Under the pieces are notes generated by a model. That model was not told the DNA's origin. It searched no databases and worked only from the letters and a program-made list of their open reading frames with translations. This document shows positions 1 to 9,407 of a stretch of DNA of 64,000 nt, piece by piece. Origin of the DNA: Liopterus haemorrhoidalis (lineage: Eukaryota; Arthropoda; Insecta; Coleoptera; Dytiscidae). Both the position numbers and the translations under genes were made by a program. Positions within the stretch are counted from its first letter, which is position 1. Each line of letters starts with the position of its first letter. The DNA lies in contig OZ020624.1 in NCBI GenBank assembly GCA_963971575.1, forward strand, positions 11,556,625 through 11,620,624. The letters run 5' to 3'.

Positions 1-160
1 TTGCGACTATATGAAAAACTCTTTACTCTTTACTAGAAATGGAATCCCAGCAACCGGCCAGTTATTTATTTATTTTCCTACTCCATATTTGCAAAATAAA
101 TTTATGTACCTCTTCTCTATCCATAATAAAATGTATCCATGTATATACAAATATATTTTC

Positions 161-818
<658 letters not shown>

Positions 819-984
819 TATTTATATTTTTTTAATTTTAGCTAAGATATTAAACGATTATCTTAATACTTGGCAAAATTTAGGCAAAATGAAATGTACG
901 TCAAAAATTAATTACCATTCCTTAATCTGCACTTAAAGAGCTTCCATTTAATATCCCCACAATAATTAAAAAAAAAAAAAAAAA

Positions 985-1757
985 ACGATAACTCAAAAAC
1001 TGTAATACTTTTCAAAAACGAAATCTGATAAAAAATTCCTCTCGTACGTTTCCGGTTCATAGCAATATACATTGCTTAGAATTTTTTCGGATGTTTAATT
1101 TATCCCCTTAGGGTTAAAAGGTGCGTGACACTGATTTTTTAGTACTTTTTTTGGAAAAAAAAAACGTATTAAAATAAAAAAATAAATAAATAAATAAAAA
1201 ACTACTTCCCGTTCCTTCATCTACGTCTTAAGAGATTTGTTTTGATACCACATAATAAATTTTAAAAAAATATATATTAAGACAAAAACATTAGACAAAA
1301 CAATTTGATCAAAATTTCCTGTTGAACTATTCCGGTTCCCATAAATGTTCATTATTGAGATATTTTTCAGATTTTTAGTTCAATCCCTCTGGAAGATAGG
1401 GTGGGGGACAAATTTTTTTGCCATTATATTAACAAAAACCAGATAAAAAAAAAAGATTTTACAAAAAAAAAATTTGTTTTTGCATCCACGCATTAAGGGG
1501 TTTCATTTGATACCCCACTCTAAATTTTAAAAATATATTTATTTTTCCATTAAATACATATTTGTTTATATTTATCCCGCGCTGTATTTTTTTGAATTCT
1601 CTATAGTTTTTCTATATGTGGGTCAAAAAGTTGTAAAGTATGTCAAATTTCAACTTTCTATGTTCAGCCGTTTGGCTACAATTTCTATCGTACAGACAGA
1701 CACATGAGTGACGTTATAAGGGTTTTTTGGTGGTCATACCTACAAAACCTTAAAAAG
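985..1757 (+). repeat. Dispersed repeat family A, copy 1 (right part)
   Basis: Noncoding AT-rich block that recurs in reverse orientation at about 7005-7410 and directly at about 13255-13797. Shared landmarks in order are a TTCCGGTTC-type segment, a 'TTTCATTTGATACCC' segment, a 'GCCGTTTGGCTACAATTT' segment, an ACAGACAGACA tract, and the terminal ATACCTACAAAACCC. The terminus is the inverted counterpart of the AGGGTTTTGTAGGTAT left ends at about 1950, 12510 and 12908, so the family probably has terminal inverted repeats. The first half appears internally duplicated (985-1260 resembles 1190-1500). I see no coding capacity. Confidence 0.7.
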
Positions 1758-1916
1758 GTTCATAAAAATAGAAAAACTTTTTGTATTTATTATTTTATAA
1801 GGAAAGAGTAATAAAACTAATATAAATTTGTCAAAATGTCTATCAATATGATTTTTGTGATAAAAATAATTAAAATAATAAAAATTTTATTTAAAATATT
1901 AAGGCACTCTAATGTG

Positions 1917-2040
1917 CATATGTTTCCTGGGACACCCTGACACATTTCAGGGTTTTGTAGGTATTTAACAAGTGTAAGAAGCCAACATAATACTGAATGT
2001 CTAAGAATATATTTTTGATAAACAGTTTTTTATTCGTTAC
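1917..2040 (+). repeat. Dispersed repeat family A/B left end
   Basis: Contains CAGGGTTTTGTAGGTAT followed by 'AAGTGTAAGAAGCCAACATAATA'-like sequence. The same left-end module recurs at 12493-12620, with a diverged version at 12904-12960. It is the inverted complement of the right terminus of family A. Confidence 0.6.
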
Positions 2041-3450
2041 TTAATTACAAAAAGATTTCATTGAAATTTTTAAACTAAATTTAAATAATTTGCGAACATT
2101 TCATCACAATAAAATTTAAATCAGTATTGCGCAGTATTTTCCATATGAAGAGAAGCAGAATATTTATCTACATTACATTTCTCCTACTGCATCTACAATC
2201 ACAAACGACATAAATTTTGAGGACATGTTAATATTACCACAAATAAAACTAAACACATTTATAATCGACCTTTAAATTTTAATAATGAACACACAGTTGA
2301 TTCGTAATAAAAAAAATTAATTACAATCTGACAAACTCTTCAATATACTTTGCCGAACAGAAACTAGCGCACTAAGGAAAAGGGCGCTGACGAGCTTGAC
2401 TAAGGGGTGCCATATTGCGAAGGTGAGGACCTTTTTTTTTTGCTCATCACTTGGATTTTGAGAGGTGAGGTGAGAACCTTGTTTTTGCTTATCATTTACA
2501 TTTATTTGCCAAGGGCGTCAAAACACGGTTTTGCCCCTAGTGCCAGTTTTCCTTACTGCGGCTCTGCTTTTGGCATTCCAGGTAAAGGTTGTCTCATAAC
2601 TTGAACTGGTGGGGATAAATATACGTCATCTCTATGCTAACGGTAGTCAGCCTTTGCTTATTGTACATGTTATATACACGTGAAGTTTGAATTTTGTCTA
2701 TAAATATAAAAATATCTTTTAATTTTTTGATTTTCTACTTGTGTTAATGTATTTTTCATTTGAAAGGAATGTTTCTTTGTCCTAAATAAATTTTCTTACA
2801 TTCATTTATGATGTGAACAGAATAATAAGTGAAATATTACAATATTTTAGTTTTAACGTGTCCCCCTGAAACTACCCTAATATTCATCAAATTGAATAAA
2901 TGCATAGAACAAATAAGATTTGTTTTCTTATAAATCTTAAAATTTTAACCCAGAAACACCCCCTAAGAAAGAAAATTTTGAGATATCATGCCTATATTTG
3001 ATCTTGGTTCTACTCTATTGTACCAAATTTCGTTAAAATACGTCCGGCCGTTTTTAAAAACTGATATAACCTCCAATTTTATTAATTGCTATATTATTAT
3101 AGGAATTTGTTTTTCTATTTTTATTTAAATATTCCTAAAATTATATTGTTATTTATTAACTATAATACAAATACCTTAAATTTTATATAAATCAGTATAA
3201 CATTTCCTTAGGTTTCTATTTGTAATTTATTCAGTAGAACTGTCTTGAAATAATAATTTATTATGAATACAGTCAATAAAAATATTTAAAAACATTCAAC
3301 ATTTATATTAATTCTGTATTTTAGTTTGAACTAATCCGTATTATGACGCTCACGCTCTGATTTGTCAGAACGTTACGAGACAACCTTTACTTTAATAATC
3401 TTGCAGCGCACTAAAGGTCACTGTAACGGTCCAAGCAATGTTGCAAGAAA
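2041..3450. other. AT-rich region without recognisable gene
   Basis: About 1.4 kb of AT-rich sequence. I see no open frame with family resemblance and no clear repeat boundary. A stretch at 2380-2640 is slightly more GC-rich and contains a short imperfect direct repeat (GGTGAGGACCTT / GGTGAGAACCTT), which may be a decayed element. Confidence 0.5.
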
Positions 3451-3855
3451 TATCTAGGCATTTATGTTGATACGCATTTAAGACGGGATGTTGACAATTT
3501 TCAAAATAAACTAAGAAAATCTATCTACTTATTTAAGATACTTCGACATATTCTTGACATCAAATCTTTAAAAACCCTAAATTTTGGCTTCATACAATCT
3601 GTCCTAAGCTATGGTATATTAGTTTGGGGAGGGGCATTGGACTGCCATGTTAAAAAACTCGATATTATACAAAAATTATTTCTCAAAATAATTTATAAAA
3701 AGGATTTTTGGTACCCCAATCATAATTTGTTTACTGAAACTGAAGTCTTTGATAAAAGAAACTTTATTTTTTGGCAATTACCAAATATATGTTCAAATAT
3801 ATATATATATATATATATTGCGTTTCCCAAGTCATATACATTCAACAAGAATTAA
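3451..3855 (+). pseudogene. Non-LTR reverse transcriptase C-terminal fragment
   Basis: An open frame of about 134 codons reads through the post-catalytic region of a Jockey/CR1-type reverse transcriptase: YLGIYVDTHL, then a Leu/Lys-rich helix, then SVLSYGILVWGGA, then a QKLFLKIIYKKD segment. This order (strand connection 'LG', 'Y(G)..VWG', 'QK..l') is the usual thumb-to-C-terminal layout. The palm with its catalytic aspartates is missing at the 5' side, and the frame runs into a (TA)n microsatellite (3797-3818) and stops soon after. It is a dead scrap, truncated at both ends. Confidence 0.75.
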
Positions 3856-4059
3856 ATCTTAGAATCTCGGTTACTCATTTGATTCAAGAAAAGTCATTGG
3901 TTAAACCTACTTTTTGTATCACATTCATTTAATATACAATTTGATATCAAAGTACACGAATTTTGAAAATATTGTCATTCTTAGCTACTATACATATATC
4001 AAAACTGTCAAAAAATTATTTACTCAGTCGGCCGCCACATAATTTCTATTAAATTTCAC

Positions 4060-4190
4060 CAGGGATGGGGAGTTGGAGTCGGAGTCGAAGTTGGGAGTCG
4101 GAGTCGAAGTTGGGCGTCGGGAGTCGAGGAGTCAAAGCTTTTTGGAGAAGTCGGGAGTCGGAGGAAAAAGCTATCGACTCCCGACTCTTT
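4060..4190. repeat. GAGTCG-rich repeat, possible hAT MITE terminus
   Basis: Begins CAGGGATGGGGAGT and continues with repeated GGAGTCGGAGTCGAAGTT-type units, ending in the complementary CGACTCCCGACTC. A CAGGG start followed by subterminal GAGTCG repeats suits a hAT miniature element, but I cannot identify the opposite terminus or a target duplication. Confidence 0.45.
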
Positions 4191-4713
4191 GATTTAATTT
4201 TTATCAAGGATGTGAATAAACCCTTAACGAAAACAAAATAACGATATAACCAGAATTTTTTGAAGCACTGAAACGGGAACGACATTTTGTGTTTTGTTTA
4301 AGAACGAAAATGAAATTTAAAATTTTCAATAGCGGTTTTCCACTTTAAAATTTGATTAATACTCCTGGTATTAATAGATTAATAAGATGAGGCAGTTAAG
4401 ATTTTTGTTTTTACTTATATTACCTATAACCAGAGAGTCGAACCCAAATTTATTTCGTTCCAATTTACGGTTACGTTCCAAGTAAATGTTTTTCGTTCCA
4501 GTTTCGGTCTAAAAATTCCGGTTCGGTTACGGTTCGAATAATAAGTTAAAATCGAGTCTAACATCAAATGTCTACCTATAATTATTGTTATAAATACCTA
4601 TATATAACCTAATAATTAGTATAAATTTACGTTTAATTTTATTTACCAAATTCCCTTCTTAATTGAAAATATAAAAGAAATAGAATTAATTAGAAATTGA
4701 ATATTTTATTGTC

Positions 4714-4736
4714 AAAAAAAAAAAAAAAAAAAAAAA
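4714..4736 (+). repeat. Poly(A) tract
   Basis: A run of 23 A residues inside hAT-like element A. It may be the tail of a small retroposed sequence, but no body or target duplication could be assigned. Confidence 0.6.
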
Positions 4737-4831
4737 TCAATTTAGGAACATAAAATAAAATTCTAACAAATTAGGAAGAAATTACAAAAATAATTAATAA
4801 AACACAGGGCCTGATTATACCTAGGATTCAC

Positions 4832-6126
4832 TTCCAAAGAAACGGGAAATCTGAAGGGCATATGAAGGAGATGGCAAGGAAAGCTAACATAGCACTTTCG
4901 CAGATATGGGGAATTGGACAAAGAAAATTCAAAAACAATTTCAGACTAAGGTTGCTCCTTTTCGACAAACTCGTGGCCCCCATATTGTACTATGGAGCTG
5001 AGTTATGGGGATGGAAAGAGCAAGAAGAGATAGAGAAAATCCACAACAAATATCTACGATGGACACTTTCAATTGACAAAAGAACACCGCTCTACATAAT
5101 ACACGAGGAAACGAAGAGGCATAAACTATGCGTTGAAACAGGCAGAAGAGCAATAATCTACGAGGAGAAAATAAGAAGATCTAATTGGAAAGAACTGGTT
5201 TTTGCATGCTGGGAGCAGATAAGAAGAAAAGAAGAAAATAAACTAGAGAAGAATGACTGGGAACAAGAACGCTCAAAGTACTACGAAAGAAAAGGCTATT
5301 CAACAACAGAAGTAGAGAACCGAAGACGAATGGGAGATAGCTTAAAAGAAGAAATGGTGAGAAGGGAAAAGGACATGGAACTGCAACAACGAAGAGAGAA
5401 GATACAGATATCCTAAAAATTGTAAAAAAATTATTAAGAAATGGATTATCTCACTTAGTAAGTCAGAAATTCTCAACATATTAAGTAAATCTTCATAACC
5501 TTTGCCTGTACTATTTTGTAAACTTTATATCTAAAATTATTATTGTTATTAATTTTATCTATTTATTTATATATTTATTCCATTTCTTTAAATTTATATA
5601 CATGTACCTGTATTTACATCTGTGTGTTCATAGTATTACGTTCTAATATAAATGAGCTCACCTTTAGACCGGCACAAGCGTACACAAGAACAAATTATGT
5701 ATTAAGATACCGCCATGCACTGAGCTTTGCTCATAATGGTGTAACAATTTGTATGTTCTCATGTAAACTGTGTAATTTATTTTTATTTAAAAATAAATTA
5801 TTATTATTATTATTATCAAAGTACAACCCCAGATACAGGTAGAAACAATAGACATGCCTCTTTATCTAAGAAAACAGTCCAAAAACCAAAAAATAATAGC
5901 CAGATTCAGAGTAGGAAACGAAGAAAGAAGGAACGAATACTGGAGCGAAAAAGAAGAAAAGAAGTGCAGAATATGTGAGGGGAATGAAGAGACAATAGAG
6001 CATCTAACACGTGACTGCACGGAAGAAGTGAGAAACCCGAAATCAGCTATACAAATACTTAATGACGAAAACCCGGATGAAACCTGGATGAAGAAGATAT
6101 TAAATAAAAGACTACAAATGACATAA
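4832..6126 (+). pseudogene. R1/I-like non-LTR polyprotein C-terminus, split by an insert
   Basis: The frame opens just inside the LINE boundary and reads the region after the RT palm: a KARIA-like helix, a WGIGQRKFK segment, LLFDKLVAPILYYGAELWGWKEQEEIEKI, then a long Lys/Glu-rich tail up to 5407. After the insert it resumes in the same phase at 5839 and encodes a basic segment, RFRVGNEER, a YW motif, and the C-terminal zinc-binding pattern CRICEGNEETIEHLTRDC, ending at 6126. The motif order matches the C-termini of R1-like LINEs. No catalytic domain is present, so the copy is non-functional. Confidence 0.8.
5408..5830 (+). mobile_element. Innermost insert (fourth layer), LINE 3'-end-like
   Basis: Flanked by the direct octamer AGATACAG (5400-5407 and 5831-5838). 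Removing the insert with one octamer keeps the surrounding LINE frame in phase, which supports a true insertion. The insert is noncoding, rich in TTTAT, and carries AAATAAATTATTATTATTATT near its right end, the look of a short CR1/Jockey-type 3' end with an (ATT)n tail. The last bases before the duplication (5816-5830) are not part of the tail, so the exact right boundary is slightly uncertain. Confidence 0.65.
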
Positions 6127-6505
6127 AATTTAATAATGTACTATACACATGATAATTGAACACTGTTTGCTACTAAATTGTAAATATAAATGTAGGAAAA
6201 TTTTAACACCGCAAGGTGAAAAATAAATCTTTACTTACTACTTACTACACAGGGCCTGATTAAGGGGGTGTCAAGACTATGTTGCCTGGGGCGCCAGATG
6301 CAACGAGTACTGTAAATTTTGGTTGAAGACTTATTTTTTGCTCAACAAATATTTTTGACAGTAATGAATAACTTAATTTTCAGAACCCCTAAAAATTTGG
6401 GTTCAGCTGGATAGTAACTTCAACTCAATTTTTGTGTAATTATGCACATCTGGGCGCTGTATAAAGATTCTGCCCGGGGCGCGGAAATACTTTAGTCTGA
6501 CCCTG

Positions 6506-7004
6506 ATCATATACATTTCATATAATCACAATTATAGAGAAAAATACTTTAATAAATAATATGAACTTTTCTCTTACAAAAATAATAAATAACAGTATGT
6601 AGAATCGCAATATTATAAAGAAGAAAACGGAATAACACAAACTTTTTTGTTACAAAAAATAAAATAATAATCACAGTTAATTCAGTTGAAAAGATTTAAT
6701 AATATTTCAAAATTGAAATGAAATAAAATTAAAAATCCATGTTTAATCGACACATTAATATGTTCTTCAAATTTGCTTCTCATGCATTCATTCTGTCAAT
6801 ATAAGTTTTAGTACTAAGAAAGCGATAAATAAATTAATTAAATGAAAAAAATATTGAACCGAAATTAACCGTTATTAACATTTCATTCCGGTTTGGTTTT
6901 TAAATTGAGCAATTTTACGTTCCGGTTCTGTTAAAAATTTAGGTTTTCGGTTCGGTTCCGGTTCGACTCTTTGCCTATATTTTATCTTATATATTACCTA
7001 CATT
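6506..7004. other. Right arm of element A and AT-rich spacer
   Basis: Noncoding. It holds the rest of hAT-like element A, with GTTCCGGTTCGG-type repeats at 6880-6970, and its right terminus at 6973. Confidence 0.5.
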
Positions 7005-7410
7005 TTTTTTATGGTTTTGTAGTTATAACCACAAAAAAACCGTTATAACGTCACTGATGTGTCTGTCTGTCTGTACGGTAGACATTGTTTACGGCTTAAC
7101 ATAGAATGTTGAAATTTGGCTTGCTTATACAACTCTTTGACCCACATATAGGAAAAATTCTGAGAGTTCAAAAAACACATCAATATAAACAATTAGGTAT
7201 TTAATAAAAAAATTAACATTTTTTTAAATTTTGAGTGGCATACCAAATGAAACCTCTTAATGTGTGGATAAACAAACAAATTTTTATTTTTGAAAAATCA
7301 TTTTTTATTGGACATTTGCCAAAAATGTGTCCAAAAACTTTTGTCCCTCACCCTATCTCCTAGAGTGATTGATCTAAAAATCACACAATTAATTGTAGGT
7401 ATACAATAGT
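7005..7410 (-). repeat. Dispersed repeat family A, copy 2 (inverted)
   Basis: Reverse-complement copy of the block at 985-1757 and 13255-13797. Landmarks in plus-strand order are GGTTTTGTAGTTATAACC, AAACCGTTATAACGTCA, TGTCTGTCTGTCTGTACGG, an AAATTTGGC segment, CAACTCTTTGACCCACATA, and ATACCAAATGAAACC. It is diverged by scattered substitutions and lacks coding capacity. Confidence 0.7.
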
Positions 7411-7600
7411 GATTTTATTTTGGTATTGAAAAATTTGGCGACTTTTTCTTGAAAATAGCGACTTATCATCAATTCTTTAGCTACTTTCTTAAAAGTCAAG
7501 TTGGCAGCACTGCTTATTTGCTTACCAGAATGCAGCTTTCTACGGCCAATCCTTTAACCTCAATTTTTACAAGGCAGACAGGTACAAGTCGTGGCATAAG

Positions 7601-7681
7601 CAGTGGCGGAGAAATGTGCAGTAAAAAGGGTACAATATGTCCAGTTGCAGAGGGGCGCAATGATAACATACTCCACCACTG
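7601..7681. mobile_element. 81-bp hAT-type MITE
   Basis: Termini CAGTGGCGGAG and CTCCACCACTG are inverted with one mismatch. The flanks GGCATAAG (7593-7600) and TGCATAAG (7682-7689) match at seven of eight bases, as expected for an 8-bp hAT target duplication. Only about 60 bp of interior remain, so it is an extreme deletion derivative. Confidence 0.6.
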
Positions 7682-7689
7682 TGCATAAG

Positions 7690-8654
7690 CACGTTGGCCA
7701 TGCGTCGTTTACTATAGAGAACAATCTTTTTTGGGTTTTGTAGGTGCGCTCGTTGCATTTTATGGAAAGTGATTTTTTACGTCCAAAAAAAGCATTTATC
7801 CCACCCAAAATTTGCCTAAATCATCAGTTGATATATTAAAAGGCCCTTCCACTTTTTCAGCTAAAGATATTAATTTTTACTAATATATTTACCATTTTTT
7901 CGAACTCGTGCTAATTTTCACCATGTAAACAAATACACGAGTAGCAGTTTAATGTCACTTTCGAGTGTTTGCCGCATATGGCGCTGCGATCTTAAAAAGT
8001 TTCCCCTATTGTGTATAACTTTAATATTATTATTAGGGTACTAATATCTGTTTACTGTAGTTAGTGTTTAATTATTGATGTTCAAAATTATTACTGACGA
8101 TCAAAACTGTGACCTTGACTTGCACTAATATTTATTTATTAATTTCGTTACCCTTAACATTTATTATGTCATCGAAAAAACGTTTTTGCTATTTTAATGA
8201 AAAATTGCAGAAAGTATCCCTTTATACAAAGGGATGTTTCAGTGAAACTTGTATTTAGGGGGGGGGTTAATAATAATTTGTCACCTCAGCATAAATGCGG
8301 CCTGCAAAAATGTCTGCTCCAGGCTCCAAAATATCACCGCACGGCCCTATGTTTAAGCCGAACTAAATGGTATTTTTATTTCCTTTAACTATCACAAGTT
8401 TACTTCTTGACGATCGAAGTTGATTTTTGTTAAACAAAATTATAAAAAGCCTCATTCAATTGTTAAAAGTTAGTATATTTCAATATATAGTTCTGTTTAA
8501 AGTACAGAAATAGACTTTACTTACATTAAATAACTTAGGTTGGGGTGAGCTGTCTTATTAAATGTCATTTTCATTACACCTTGACATTTGCGTAATTTTG
8601 TTATTTTAGTTTAAGAATGTTCATTGTATTTTATATATTTTATTTTTCGTAATA
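7690..8654. other. Spacer without recognisable gene
   Basis: AT-rich sequence left of the pogo-like element. Short open frames here lack recognisable motifs. A run of eight or nine G at about 8258-8267 is the only oddity. Confidence 0.5.
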
Positions 8655-9044
8655 GGGTAAGAGGTACAGTTGTTGGCAGGGGTAGAGTTATTGGCAGTGA
8701 GATTTTCAAAGTGCATTAATAAGGAAAATAAACATTTAGTTGTTTTTATTTTATTGAGGAAATGTAGTGGCAACATTATTTAATACATCTGGTAAATTTA
8801 GTTATCTGAAGTTGGCAAACAGAATTTTGCGCGGGCTTTTAATGTGACCGTGTTGTAAACAGACACAAAGCAGGTGAGTTTTTAAGAAATTCATAAGAAT
8901 GACCTTTAACATGTTGGCAATTTTTCTAATTTTTAACTTATTAATCGATATTACAAGTGTGTAGATATTATTACTAGAACTTGTTTTAACAATCTGATGT
9001 ATCATAACCTTAAAAATAAAACAAATAAACGAAAATTTAAGGAT

Positions 9045-9265
9045 GCCAATAACTATACCTCATATTTGTTCAAAAAACAGTTATTGGCAGTACTGCCAAT
9101 GACTATATCTTCTGAAAAAAACATGATTTTTAATTAAAAAACATTATTTTCTTATATCCAATATAAGCTAGTTTAAATTTTTGTAGTTACTGTCTGAAAA
9201 TTAGAATTATTTAGTTATTGGCAACCTGCCAATAAATGTAACAATTGCACTGCCAATAACTAAGC
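9045..9265. promoter_or_regulatory. Left subterminal TTGGCAGT repeat cluster of the pogo-like element
   Basis: Several copies of TTATTGGCAGT and its complement ACTGCCAATAA lie in both orientations between the left TIR and the start codon. The same motif is clustered inside the right end. Arrays of this kind in other DNA transposons are transposase-binding sites; here that role is inferred from position and repetition. Confidence 0.55.
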
Positions 9266-9407
9266 CCTCATTTAAATAAATAATTTTATATTTTTTACTT
9301 TTAATTGGCTAATTGTAAGAGAATATTAAATTAAAAATATAGGCAATTACTTTAATATTTTACTATATATTTAGTATTTTTACTATAATTTTTCCTGTAG
9401 ATTTAAA

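Larger units (their letters stand above)
4818..6246 (+). mobile_element. 5'-truncated non-LTR retrotransposon (third layer) with 16-bp target duplication
   Basis: A perfect 16-bp direct repeat ACACAGGGCCTGATTA occurs at 4802-4817 and 6247-6262 and brackets a LINE 3' portion whose tail is an (ACTT/ACT)n run after an AATAAA signal near 6222. The insertion lies 13 bp inside MITE B, so this LINE is younger than the MITE. It is interrupted in turn by an insert at 5408-5830. The 5' part (ORF1, endonuclease and most of the RT) is absent. Confidence 0.85.
4805..6505. mobile_element. hAT-like MITE B (second layer)
   Basis: Starts CAGGGCCTGATTAAGG (after removing the LINE inside it) and ends CTTTAGTCTGACCCTG, giving 12 of 16 matching inverted terminal bases. 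The flanking octamers ATAAAACA (4797-4804) and ATCATATA (6506-6513) match at five of eight positions, so the duplication is decayed. The right part includes CCTGGGGCGCC and CCCGGGGCGCG segments, a common look for hAT miniature elements. Noncoding. Confidence 0.55.
4431..6973. mobile_element. hAT-like non-autonomous element A (outermost layer of a nest)
   Basis: The left end CAGAGAGTCGAACC and the right end GGTTCGACTCTTTG form imperfect terminal inverted repeats. The flanking octamers CCTATAAC (4423-4430) and CCTATATT (6974-6981) agree at six of eight positions, suiting a decayed 8-bp hAT target duplication. Both arms carry GTTCCGGTTCGGTT-type subterminal repeats (about 4480-4560 and 6880-6970). 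No transposase of its own is visible; the interior is occupied by later insertions. Assignment to hAT rests on the CAG-type terminus and 8-bp duplication only. Confidence 0.55.

Noticed and set aside
4049..4285. A 78-codon minus-strand protein rich in Ser, Asp, Arg and Leu
   Set aside because: It is translation of the GAGTCG simple repeat.
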